Notes under the pieces: model-generated | The model's input: the letters and a program-made list of their open reading frames with translations, nothing else | Told to the model about the DNA's origin: nothing | The model's database searches: none | Program-made: the position numbers and the translations under genes | NCBI GenBank assembly: GCA_002450985.1 | Contig: DKBA01000210.1 | Location: 12,531-27,761, forward strand | Direction: 5' to 3' | Source: Acidimicrobiia bacterium UBA6912 | GTDB taxonomy: Bacteria; Actinomycetota; Acidimicrobiia; Spongiisociales; UBA5794 | DNA: 15,231 nt | In this document: piece after piece, positions 5,944 through 15,000 of the stretch | Position numbering within the stretch: position 1 is the stretch's first letter | How the letters are laid out: every line of letters begins with the position of its first letter

Positions 5944-8900
5944 TCAGCTCGCCATGGGGATCTCGACCACGAACACCGTGAACTCGCCCTGCGGGCGACA
6001 GTCGACGACGCCGCCGACTCTGCGGATGAACCGCTGCGCCTCGGCGAGCGTCCGCGCCCGCTCGGGGTCGATGTCGGAGCTGGGACCCGAATCGACCACC
6101 ATCCAGCGGTAGCGGTCACGGGAGGCGTGCCCGTAGACGAGCACCTCGTCGCCACCGCGCTGGGAGGCATCGCGCAGGATCGCCTCCATCACCCTGGAGA
6201 GGTTGTTCGCCGGGTTGGCGACGAAGGCCTCGCCGATCTCCGTCGTGAACGGCACGCGGCTCTCGAGGGCGGCGATGACCGACGCGGTCAGGCTGGCCAC
6301 GTCCACGGTGGCGCCTTCGGCTCCGGCGGCAGCCTCTTGGACGGGAGCCGCCTCCTCGAGGGAAGCCGCCTCCTCTGCGACGGGCGGTTCGTCGTCGCCC
6401 AAGGCGGCCGCAGCAACGGGCTCTTCCACGTTCTCGGCCGCAGGAGCTCCCACCAGGTCAACGGACTCCGCAACGACCGCTTCACTCACCACCAGCTCGA
6501 CAGCCACCGGTTCCTCCGCCGGCTCCTCCGCCGGGAGCTGCGCGCCCCCTGCACCGACTCGTTCGTCGGCGTCATCCCCAACCACCTCGTCGTCGAGCTC
6601 CGCACCCCTGGTGGCCGGTGCGGGAGCAACCTCGACCGGCTCGTCGACGTGGGGAGGCGCCTCGGGCATCGGGGCGGCAGCGGGGGTCGAGTCTTCGGCG
6701 GGGAGCTCAACGTCGGCGACGAGCGCGAGACCGCCAGACGTCGTGTCGCCGTCGTCGGCTACTGCGGCGACGGGCAGCGACGCCTCCTCGGTGCGGGACG
6801 CCGCATCCGCCTCCGCGTCACCGCTGAGCACCGGGGCGGGTTCCTGCGTCGGTGCGCCTTCGTTGTGGGCGGGGGGCGGAGCCACCTCGTCGATTGCGTC
6901 GTGCGGGACGACCGGGGCAGACGTGGGCTCGTCGGGTGGCGGCTCCTCCTCGTCCCCTGCGATGGCGCCGATGTCCTGGCGTTCCGCTTCCTCGTCTGTC
7001 GGCGCGGCCTGCGCAGCCGCCGCCTCTCGTGCCTCCACGTCTTCGATGGCGCGCAGGAGGGCCGGCGTCGTGGCATAGACCCTGTGCGGCTTGCCCTCGA
7101 GATCGATGGGCCACAGACGTCGTTCGGCAAAGCCGGTGAAGGCAGGAAGGGCCACGAAGCGGCCGACGGTGGCCGTCAACACGACCGTGGCGAGGGCGCT
7201 GGCACCGATCAGCTTCGCGGTGCTCCACGACGTGAACAGCAGCGGCACGAAAGGTACGAGCAGCAGCGCCGCCGCCTCGACGTGCACCCTGGCGGTGGCG
7301 GCGAGGGCAATCGTCGACGCCCGGGTGTTGTCCGGCTTGGCGTCGAAGAACTCGCGTACCGAGCCCCAGCCGAACACCAGCAGCGTGGCGGCGAGCACTG
7401 CGCTCAATGCCCATGCGATCGGAGGCCCGACGGCAGGCGGAGCACCGCCCCGGGAGAAGCCGAGCAGGCCGGCGAGGATTCCTTCGGCGAATCCGAAGCG
7501 GATGACGACACCGACCGCCGCCGTCATCAGGATCATCATGACGACGAAGCGGAGCGCCGCGTTGACACTGCGCAGCAGCCATGCGACCAGCAACGCCGAG
7601 GCGATGACGATGAGCCCCACGAGGTACGGGAGCCTGCCGTCGATGGCGGCCACCGTCGCCTTCTCGCGAGCTGCCGGCCCGGCGACCGTCACTCGATACG
7701 GCGCCTCCGCATCGATCATCGCCCGTGTCGCCTCCATGGCGACCCGGCCGGTCGGATTGCCCTCGACCGGGACGTTGAACCAGGTGGCTTCCTCCCCCCG
7801 GAACTGACGGGGTATCTCCCGTGGCACGTCGATCGGCGCACCGTCGACGAAGGAGCCCTCGGCGGAGTCCACTCGCAGCACGCCGTCGATGCGCGAGAGC
7901 TCGGCGGCGTAGGCGATCGTGAGGTCTTTCGCACCGGGGATGTCCACGACGCTGCGGGCCACGACGAAGGGGGCGGCCGCCTCGTCGGCGGCGAAGGTGG
8001 ACGAGACGACCTGGGCGACCCGGCGGCTCTGCGACCCCGAAGCCATGCTGATCGGCGTCGGCTCCCCAGTCTGAACACCCGTCGCGACGAACACGAGAGG
8101 GCCGAGGACGGCAACGAGCAGCAGGGCGGTGAGCGCTGGCCTGGCACGAGCGGCCCTGGAGACACGGTCGAGCGGCTTTGCCTTTCCGGCCGCCGACGCT
8201 CCAGAGCCGCTGCGGATGACCTGGACACCGACGATCGCGAGCAACACACCGAGACCGATCACCGTGCTCACCCCGGCCGCAACCCCGGCGATGCCCAGGG
8301 TGTAGCCGGTCGAGCGGAGCAGGGCCGTCGGCATCGCCCACAGCGCCATGCCCGTGGCGGCTGCCACGGCGGTGGCGATGCCCACCGTCCGGCCGGCGGT
8401 CGCGACGGTGGCGCCGACCGCCTCCCTCCGCCCCACTCCTGCGTGGCGCTCGGCGATGAATCGGGCCATCACGACCAGCCCGCTCGCCGTCGCCAACCCC
8501 CACGCCAGTGCCATGCCCAGGATCACGGACAGCACGGGAACCTCGCGGAACTGGGCGACCCCCCACGCACCGAGGAGACCGAGCGCCACGGCGAGCGCAG
8601 CGGTCGCCCCGATGAGGGCGGTGGCGACGACGTTGCGAAGGAACCAGAGGGCGAGGAGCAGGGAGACGACCGCGGCAGCGAGCAGTGGCATCACCGTCGA
8701 TCGCAGTGACCGTTGCACGTCGGCTTGCAGGATCGCCTCACCGCCGACCGTCACCGAGATCGCATCGTCGGCGTTGCGCACGATGTTGCTCACGCTCGCG
8801 GCGCGACGGGCGATGTCTGCGCTGGCGCCCGGAATGCGCGCGGTGACGAGGGCGGCAGACCCGTCCTCGCTGCGCAGCCAGTCCGGACGGCCCAGCGTCC

Positions 8901-9195
8901 AGTACGAGGAGACATCGGCGATGCCGGGACGTTCCTCCAGGAGATCGATGAAATCGAGTGCGGCCGAGACCACCGGGCGGCTGTCGACGTCGCCTTCTCT
9001 CGCCTCGACCACGAAGGTCAGGTTGGGGCGCCCTTGATCGAACATACCGGACATGGCGCGCTCGGCGAGGTAGACATCCCCGGCCTCGTGCGTCCAGCCG
9101 CCGCCACTGCCGCTCGTGATGAGATCGCGACCGACATAGGCGCCGCCGAGCACGACTGCACCGAGAACTGCGATGGCGATGAGCCGAAGCCTCAC
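5944..9195 (-). CDS. MMPL/RND-like membrane protein with long acidic linker and C-terminal degenerate GHKL-like domain
   Basis: A 1083-residue protein. The N-terminal part has RND-superfamily topology: TM1 (about 4-22), an extracytoplasmic domain, TMs 2-6 (about 166-328), TM7 (about 351-371), a second extracytoplasmic domain, and TMs 8-12 (about 524-690). The stretch ARFIAERHAGVGRREAVGATVATAGRTV follows the MMPL pattern 'SRYREE...REAV..AVATAGRAV'. However, the Asp-Tyr pair that MMPL proteins use as proton relay is replaced by Ala/Ser, and the equivalent site in the second half (LLVFGWGSVREFF) also lacks Asp. A linker of about 260 residues (722-985), rich in Ala, Pro, Glu and Asp, follows. The last ~98 residues resemble a HATPase_c fold: NLSRVMEAILRDAS (N-box-like), MVVDSGPSSD with D1035 (G1-like), then AEAQRFIRRVGGVVDC and GEFTVFVVEIPM. 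The start is GTG 9195 (GGGGGAG 11 bases upstream); GTG 9228 is possible. Substrate or role unknown. Confidence 0.75.
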   Translation of the reverse strand: MRLRLIAIAVLGAVVLGGAYVGRDLITSGSGGGWTHEAGDVYLAERAMSGMFDQGRPNLTFVVEAREGDVDSRPVVSAALDFIDLLEERPGIADVSSYWTLGRPDWLRSEDGSAALVTARIPGASADIARRAASVSNIVRNADDAISVTVGGEAILQADVQRSLRSTVMPLLAAAVVSLLLALWFLRNVVATALIGATAALAVALGLLGAWGVAQFREVPVLSVILGMALAWGLATASGLVVMARFIAERHAGVGRREAVGATVATAGRTVGIATAVAAATGMALWAMPTALLRSTGYTLGIAGVAAGVSTVIGLGVLLAIVGVQVIRSGSGASAAGKAKPLDRVSRAARARPALTALLLVAVLGPLVFVATGVQTGEPTPISMASGSQSRRVAQVVSSTFAADEAAAPFVVARSVVDIPGAKDLTIAYAAELSRIDGVLRVDSAEGSFVDGAPIDVPREIPRQFRGEEATWFNVPVEGNPTGRVAMEATRAMIDAEAPYRVTVAGPAAREKATVAAIDGRLPYLVGLIVIASALLVAWLLRSVNAALRFVVMMILMTAAVGVVIRFGFAEGILAGLLGFSRGGAPPAVGPPIAWALSAVLAATLLVFGWGSVREFFDAKPDNTRASTIALAATARVHVEAAALLLVPFVPLLFTSWSTAKLIGASALATVVLTATVGRFVALPAFTGFAERRLWPIDLEGKPHRVYATTPALLRAIEDVEAREAAAAQAAPTDEEAERQDIGAIAGDEEEPPPDEPTSAPVVPHDAIDEVAPPPAHNEGAPTQEPAPVLSGDAEADAASRTEEASLPVAAVADDGDTTSGGLALVADVELPAEDSTPAAAPMPEAPPHVDEPVEVAPAPATRGAELDDEVVGDDADERVGAGGAQLPAEEPAEEPVAVELVVSEAVVAESVDLVGAPAAENVEEPVAAAALGDDEPPVAEEAASLEEAAPVQEAAAGAEGATVDVASLTASVIAALESRVPFTTEIGEAFVANPANNLSRVMEAILRDASQRGGDEVLVYGHASRDRYRWMVVDSGPSSDIDPERARTLAEAQRFIRRVGGVVDCRPQGEFTVFVVEIPMAS
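6346..6375 (-). repeat. 18-bp in-frame repeat within the linker coding region
   Basis: A 12-base block AGCCGCCTCCTC (plus-strand reading) occurs at 6346-6357 and again at 6364-6375, a period of 18 bases, or six codons. On the coding strand it gives EEAASL then EEAAPV. It is the clearest DNA-level repeat in the low-complexity linker of the membrane protein and suggests the linker grew by slippage. Confidence 0.45.
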
Positions 9196-9253
9196 GTGGT
9201 TTCCGACTCCCCCATTTGGCAAGACCACCCTACCGGCGACGTCCGAAGCTCTG

Positions 9254-9259
9254 ATTCTA
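9254..9259 (-). promoter_or_regulatory. Candidate -10 element for the MMPL-like gene
   Basis: The minus strand reads TAGAAT at 9259-9254, five of six matches to TATAAT, in the 147-base gap between the nitroreductase stop and the membrane-protein start. It would give a leader of about 50 bases to GTG 9195. No convincing -35 hexamer is present 16-18 bases upstream. Confidence 0.35.
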
Positions 9260-9342
9260 TGCCAACCCGGCGCACAGCGGCTGGGCCGCCCGACTCATAT
9301 TCGCCGAGTGCGCGCACTACCGGCGCGCCATGCCCAACCGGG

Positions 9343-9837
9343 TCAGTAGCGGTCGAAGTGCACGAGCTCGTCGAGCGGCTTGCGGCCTCCCATCCTCGCC
9401 GCCGCCGCCGTGGGCGCCGAATAGCCGAGCGCGACCGCAAACCGGCAGCGAGCTCCTGCCGGGAGGCCGAGCACCACCGCCGCGTCCGCGTCACGGTGCA
9501 GCGTGATGGGGCACGACGCCACCCCGAGCGCATCGGCGGCGAGCATGATGTTCTGGGCGAGCCGTCCCGTGTCGAACTCGTATCCCCCCGGTTCCTCGAC
9601 GAGCGCGACGGTCACGGGAGCGTTGCGCATCGGCTCGGTGAAGTCGCCACATCCCGCCAGGCGGTCGCGTTGGTGGTGGTCGGTGATCACGATGAACGAC
9701 CAGTTCTGCCGGTTCTTCGACGAACCGGTCCATCGCGCCGCCTCGAGGATGGCCGTGATCGTCTCGCCGGGGAGCACGTCGGCTCGGTAGGTTCGGATGG
9801 CGCGTAGGTGGAGGATGGCGTCGTAGCGGTCGTTCAT
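9343..9837 (-). CDS. Small nitroreductase-family flavoprotein
   Basis: A 164-residue FMN-dependent oxidoreductase of the nitroreductase fold, shorter than the usual 180-220. The N-terminal FMN-phosphate region is clear: AILHLRAIRTYRADVL with R12 and R15, then AARWTGSSKNRQNWSFIVI (about 33-51), which is the family's 'A..APS..N.QPW.F.VV' block. The middle block GRLAQNIMLAADALGVASC and the C-terminal FAVALGYSA with GGRKPLDELVHF complete the fold. Members reduce nitro groups, quinones or flavin-like substrates with NAD(P)H as dimers; the physiological substrate is unknown. ATG 9837 is chosen; GTG 9843, two codons upstream, is equally possible, and neither has a clear SD. It is divergent from the DUF4389 gene (about 150-base gap). 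Confidence 0.85.
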   Translation of the reverse strand: MNDRYDAILHLRAIRTYRADVLPGETITAILEAARWTGSSKNRQNWSFIVITDHHQRDRLAGCGDFTEPMRNAPVTVALVEEPGGYEFDTGRLAQNIMLAADALGVASCPITLHRDADAAVVLGLPAGARCRFAVALGYSAPTAAAARMGGRKPLDELVHFDRY

Positions 9838-9988
9838 ACCCACGAGGCTACTCAGGGGCCCTGCAGGGAGGCGAGCCGCAGCGAGCCGATCGTCCGGCGC
9901 AACGACGTCCCTCCCGGTCGGGCGCCCGGTCGCGGCCCGATACCCGGCACGTAGACTCTGCTGACCTCGAACCCAACGGGAGGTGGCG

Positions 9989-10591
9989 GTGTATCCGATC
10001 GACTTCGAAGCCGACTATGGCGATGGGCAGCGAAGCCGCGGCCTCGCCGTGCTCGGGATCGTCTTCTTCCTCAAGGCGCTGCTGCTCATCCCCCACCTCA
10101 TCGTGGTCGGGGTGCTCTCGTACGCGGCGTTCCTCATCAGCTACGTGGGCTACTGGGTGATCGCCATCACGGGTGAGCTTCCCCAGTTCTTCTACACGTT
10201 CCCGGAGCGGGTGTTGCAGTGGCAGGCTCGGATGACGGGCTGGCTGCTCACCATGCGGGACGAGTACCCGCCCTTCGAGTGGGAGGCCCAGGGCTACGGC
10301 GTGCGGCTCACCTCTACGGAGCAGCCCGGGCCCCGCAGCCGCGTGCTCGCCGTCCTGGGAGTGGTGACCCTCAAGGGCGTCGCCGCGATCCCGCACGTGA
10401 TCGTGCTGGCGTTCGTCCAGCTCGCAGCGGTCATCGCGGTGTGGGTGGGCTTCTTCGCCGTGGCCTTCACCGGCGTCCTGCCTCGGGGGATCTTCGACTT
10501 CGCAGTCGGCGCCACCCGGTGGAACCTCAGGGTGGCTGCGTGGCTCTTCTCCCTGACCGACGAGTACCCCCCGTTCCGTATGGCGTCGTGA
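9989..10591 (+). CDS. Tandem DUF4389 membrane protein
   Basis: A 200-residue protein made of two copies of the DUF4389 module. Each copy has a hydrophobic segment with an IPH motif, a second membrane segment leading to a TG-(E/V)-LP turn, an amphipathic segment ending with tryptophan, and the closing DEYPPF. IPH is at 34-36 and 134-136, and DEYPPF begins at 91 and 191, so the two modules are exactly 100 residues apart. This indicates an internal duplication. Four membrane segments are expected. The GTG at 9989 is chosen because GGGAGG (9978-9983) lies 5 bases upstream; GTG 9983 would overlap that SD. A possible -10 (TAGACT) is at 9952-9957 with no clear -35. Function is unknown. It is convergent with the DUF3179 gene, 19 bases apart. 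Confidence 0.85.
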   Translation: MYPIDFEADYGDGQRSRGLAVLGIVFFLKALLLIPHLIVVGVLSYAAFLISYVGYWVIAITGELPQFFYTFPERVLQWQARMTGWLLTMRDEYPPFEWEAQGYGVRLTSTEQPGPRSRVLAVLGVVTLKGVAAIPHVIVLAFVQLAAVIAVWVGFFAVAFTGVLPRGIFDFAVGATRWNLRVAAWLFSLTDEYPPFRMAS

Positions 10592-10610
10592 GGCCTCACC
10601 GGGCCACGGC

Positions 10611-12008
10611 TCAGCTCAAGGGCGTCCACAGCTGTGTCCCGGGATGGAACTGGCTCCAGGCGAACCAGAACGCCTGGTGGCTCGACAGTGGTGCGCCCGA
10701 TGTCGCCTCGGCGCGAATCCCGCTTCCGTCGGGCACCACCCGCACCCCCGCCAGCTCCACGACGTCTCCCGACTCGATCGCGGTGCGGGCGGCGATCGCG
10801 GGGAAGGCCACGGGCGTCCCGTCGGGGGCGATGACACCGAGGACCTGTTCCTGGGCGGGAAGCCGCAGGTCGACCTCACCGATGGGGAAGATGGGGCCGT
10901 CGTCGTCCCGGCCGCGGAGAGGGTCTTCGGGATAGGTCCTGCCGAGCCCGCCGTCCTCGGCCACGATCGTCGTCTCCGGGTGCGCCGCTCTCCATTCGCC
11001 CCACGTCGAGGTGACGACCGAGACCATCTCGAGCGCGACCCCCTCGTCCCGGAGCGGGCCCGACACGGCGACACCGAGGAAGGTGTCGAAGACGGAGAAC
11101 GTCGTCAGCTCGTACATCACCTTGTTCGATCGAGCGAGCAGGCCGGAGGTGCGTAGCACGATGGGCTCCGCCCGTCCGGGGATGTCGTCCGTGAAATAGG
11201 CCTGGGCCGAGCCGCACAAGGTGCAGTAGGGCATGCCGATGCGTCTCCCGCCGAGGGTGTCGTTCACCATCTCGTGGACTTCCATCATGTGCTTCGGGTA
11301 CGCACGCGCCTCGTCGCCGACCACCACCCCGAAGACGATGCCCTCGTCCGGGTACCAGGCGCCGCCGGCTGCCGGAGTCACCTCAGGGTCGTCGAGGGCG
11401 GGGATGCACCCCCGGGCGCAGGGCTGGGGGTCACCGAGCGGCCGGTCGTCGATGAGCACCCCTCCCCAGGACACGTAGCGCCAGTCGATGGCGGCATCGA
11501 CGTCGTCGAAGAACGGGGCCCACTTCGGCTCGACGATCTCGTAGGGGATGCGCTTCCACTCGAGGTAACCGGGTGGGGCGGGCAGATCCCAGGCGAAGAG
11601 GTGGTTGGTGACGCTCTGCCACACGCTGCGCGAGCTGAGTGGATCGGCCGAGATATCGGCGCCGGTGAGCTGCTCGAACGCCGCCACGGCGGCGTCCGCC
11701 TCCGCACCGAAGCCGACGAAGCGAAGCACGTCGCTGAGCAGCCAGGCGACCCGCCCATCACCGCTCTCCCCGATGCGCTCGATGACCTCGACGCCTGCGC
11801 CGAGCTGGAGTGACCTGAAGAGCCCGTCGAGATCGTCGGCCAGTTCCGCATCGACGGGACCGTCGGGCACGGCGGGCGGGGGCGGGAAGGTGAACCCGGT
11901 CTGCGACGCGGGTTCCGGCGGCGCGGACGACGTCGTCACGGCGCCGTCTGTGCCGCCGCAGGCGGCAGCGATCAGGGCGAGCACGGCGAGGCGTGCGAGC
12001 GTTCGCAT
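10611..12008 (-). CDS. DUF3179 domain-containing lipoprotein
   Basis: A 465-residue exported lipoprotein. The start MRTLARLAVLALIAAAC gives a signal peptide with lipid-attachment Cys17, followed by a Thr/Ser/Pro-rich linker. The frame is open further upstream (to 12218), but that part overlaps the preceding gene and destroys the signal, so it is rejected. The DUF3179 region is seen at IVFGVVVGDEARAYPKHMMEVHEMVNDTLGGRRIGMPYCTLC (about residues 226-265). The conserved YCxLCG has Y261, C262, C265 and G266, and is followed by SGLLARSNKVMYEL and TWGEWRAAHPETTIV, all diagnostic of the family. The N-terminal part (about 50-200) is an added helical region. Biochemical function is unknown; the Cys pair could bind metal or form a disulfide. 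It lies 47 bases after the EccC/EssC-like gene and could share its transcript. Confidence 0.88.
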   Translation of the reverse strand: MRTLARLAVLALIAAACGGTDGAVTTSSAPPEPASQTGFTFPPPPAVPDGPVDAELADDLDGLFRSLQLGAGVEVIERIGESGDGRVAWLLSDVLRFVGFGAEADAAVAAFEQLTGADISADPLSSRSVWQSVTNHLFAWDLPAPPGYLEWKRIPYEIVEPKWAPFFDDVDAAIDWRYVSWGGVLIDDRPLGDPQPCARGCIPALDDPEVTPAAGGAWYPDEGIVFGVVVGDEARAYPKHMMEVHEMVNDTLGGRRIGMPYCTLCGSAQAYFTDDIPGRAEPIVLRTSGLLARSNKVMYELTTFSVFDTFLGVAVSGPLRDEGVALEMVSVVTSTWGEWRAAHPETTIVAEDGGLGRTYPEDPLRGRDDDGPIFPIGEVDLRLPAQEQVLGVIAPDGTPVAFPAIAARTAIESGDVVELAGVRVVPDGSGIRAEATSGAPLSSHQAFWFAWSQFHPGTQLWTPLS

Positions 12009-12055
12009 GTGCCGCTCAACGCACGACGGCGACTGATCGTTCCCCGCAGCTCCGC

Positions 12056-15000
12056 TCAGCGACCGGCGGCGTGCATGAGCTCGACCATGCCGCCGGCGAC
12101 GAGGTAGCCGCGGCCGGGCGGGACTCCGCTCGGCACGTGGCGAGGCATGGGCGTGCTCCACAGGTCTCCGTCGAGGCCCGGGCTCGGGCGCAGCCAGACA
12201 CCGATGCGGGAGCGGCACAAGTCCTTGGCCCAGTGCTGGTACTGGGTCTTCACGTCACGCCGGCCGGCGGCGACGATGTGCAACCCCGGGCGGCGTGAGG
12301 CGGCCAGTCGCTTGAGGATCCCAGGGTCATCCAGCGCATCGGCATCGTCGATCAGCAGGAGTTGCGGCTCGTCTCGAGATTCGAGCGCCTCGAGGGCGGC
12401 GGGGAGCACGTCCGGATCGTCGATGACCTTGGCCTCCGGTCCCACGTCACGCAACGGTGAGGGCCGCAGCGCAACTGCGGTGACCTGGGCCGCGGTCGGG
12501 GCGCGGAGCGCCATGGCTCCGATCGCGGCGAGGAGGCTGCTCTTGCCGCTGCGCGGCTCGCCTGCCACGTAGACGTGGTCGCCCGGAGCGAGGGCGAGAC
12601 CGACCACGGTGAGGTCGCGATCCCCGATCCCCACCGGCACGAACCACTCGTCGGCTCCGATGCCAAACCGATGTGCGACGCGATCGAGCGGAACCTGCAC
12701 CGGCAGCTCCTCCACGGGCTGGGGACCGCCGCCGTGTCGAGGCGCAGATCGAGCCCGGATCGCCTCGACCGCAGCCGCGAGACCTCGCCGATGTGGCAGC
12801 GCCACCTGGATCTCTCGCCGGCTCTGGACGTCGATGGCGCGGCCGTCCGGGAGGTCTGTGGGGATGCCACGCAGGCCCAGCGTCGTCGCTGCGAGCGGGT
12901 CTGCCATACGAAACACGATCTTGTTCGGGATCGCACCGGCCAGGGCCAGCGGCACGGCGTTGGTCCGGGAGGCGGTGAGCACGGTGACCACGCCCACGCC
13001 GGGCCCCTCCGTGATGATCCTGCCGAGCGCCTCGCGCACCGGCGTGTCGAGGGCTGCTTCGAAGGCAGCCGTGAATCCGGCGTAGTTGTCGATGAACAGG
13101 ACGATGCGGGGCCGGCCGGCCTCACCCACAACACCGGCCCGTCCGGCGTCACCCTTGCGAAGATGGACCTCGGCGGCGAGGCGACGTATGAGCCTGACCT
13201 GGCGCTCCCGCTCCAGCGGGCCGATGGCGGCTCCGACATGAGGCAGGCCGGCCAGCGCACCCGTGGCGCCCGCATCGAAGTCGAGCACGTACATGTGGAG
13301 CTCGGATGGACTGCCGGAGCCGGCGAGCCCCGTGGCGATGGTGGTCAGCGCCGTTGTCGTGCCACTCCCGGTCAGCCCGTAGAGGACGAGCGGGCCGTCA
13401 TCCGGGTCCCACCAGTGCGTCGTCTGGCGCTGCTGGTCGGGCTCGTCGCGCAGGCCGAGCGCCACCGCCCCCGGCCCGGGTCGCTCCGCGGGCGGCAGCT
13501 CGGCCGCCTCCACCCGGTCCGGCAGCGGCTCGGGCCACGGGCGCCGAGGTGGCGTCATGCCGTCGGCAGCAGCGACGACGGCGGCGACGATGGCCTCGAG
13601 CTCGGTAGGCGCACCGTCTCCCTCCCGGACCGGCGACGCTGCAGTGAAGGGATCCTGCTCGAGGGCGAACCGGAAGGGACGGGCCCAGACCGCAGGCGCT
13701 CCCCCGGACCGGACCGGCCCGGTGACCTGGGCGGCTTGGAACGGCACCACCTCTCCCGGCCCGAGGCGGACGAAGCCGCGGCCGGCCTGACCTCGGGCGA
13801 TGGCGGCGGCACCGGGATCACCGATGACGTCGGTGGAGTCGGCCCGGTCCTGAACGCGCAACGCCACGCGTAGGTTCGTGTTGGCTCTCACGTTGTCCCG
13901 GATGACGCCGGCAGGGCGCTGCGTCGCCAGCAGCAGATGCACACCGAGGCTGCGTCCCCGTGCGGCGATGTCGACGAGTGCATCCATGAACTCGGGGAGC
14001 TCCTTGGCGAGGGCGGCGAACTCGTCGATGACGATGAGCATCCGCGGCAGCGGCTCCGCAGCTCCCAGCGCCAGGTAGGCGGCGAGATCGTCGGCGCCCG
14101 CGGTGCGCAGCCGTGCCTCTCGGTGACGCAGCTCGGCCTCGAGACACCGAAGCGCCCGCTCGGCGAGGCGGTCGTCGAGGTCGGTGACCACCCCGACCGT
14201 GTGCGGGAGCGCGGCGCAGACATCGAAGGCGCTGCCTCCCTTGTAGTCGATGAGGACGAAGGTCAGGTGCTCGGGATCCACCGCCACGGCGAGCGAGGCG
14301 ACGAGGGTCCGTAGCAGCTCACTCTTCCCCGAGCCCGTGGTGCCGGCGAGGAGGGCGTGCGGGCCGTCGGCGACGAGATCGATCACGAGCGGGCCGGCCT
14401 CGGTGACGCCGATCGGGGCGGCGATCGGCGGGATGCGCCCCGCCGAACGCCAGCGAGCCGAGACCGCCTCGGCCGAAGGCCGGCCCATGCCGGCGATGTC
14501 GAGGAGGGAGACGGCCGCAGGCAGCTCGGCTCCCGGCTCGCAACGCTCGGGATCGTCGAACCTGGCGAGATTCCTGGCGATGGCGCGAGCGACGTCCTCG
14601 CCGGCGGCTGCCGGCACCACGGCGACCTCGCCATCCTCCGATCCGGTGCACTGCGCCACGCCCCCTCGCACCAGGGTGACACTCGTACACACCGACGGGA
14701 GCGCGGTGGTCGCGGCGGCGACGACGATGCCGGCAATCGGGCCGCCGCGACCGGCGAGCAGGCCCCGGAGACCGGCCAGCCACGGTGCAGCGAGGTCGGG
14801 CAGGTCGACTACCAGCAACGTGAGCGGTTCGGCTCCGGGCAGCCCGGGCTGGGCGGGGCCTCCCCGCACCAGCGATGCCGGCGGGGGTTGCGGCGCCGGA
14901 GGGGTGAGCACAGTGACCAACCGGGCGACCTCCTCCGGGGTGCCGGCGAGTAGCCGCCGCTCGCCTCCACCGTCGAGGGCGGCATGCGGGAGCCATTTCA

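Noticed and set aside
5859..6170. A 103-codon minus-strand frame overlapping the end of the MMPL-like gene whose tail (GRALHREILVRRD) faintly recalls a FitA-type antitoxin helix
   Set aside because: Most of it lies inside the MMPL-like gene in another frame, and the resemblance is too short to support an antitoxin.
6203..7078. A Ser/Ala-rich plus-strand frame of 291 codons that looks like a cell-wall protein
   Set aside because: It is the antisense reading of the Ala/Glu/Pro linker; the low-complexity composition is a by-product of that region.
5902..8709. A 935-codon open frame on the plus strand, antisense to the MMPL-like gene
   Set aside because: It is Arg/His/Gly-rich, has no recognisable domain, and mirrors the third-position GC bias of the opposite-strand gene, whose membrane segments and family motifs are clear.
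12575..13873. A 432-codon plus-strand frame inside the EccC/EssC-like gene
   Set aside because: Antisense shadow: Arg-rich composition, no domain, while the minus-strand frame has three P-loop domains.
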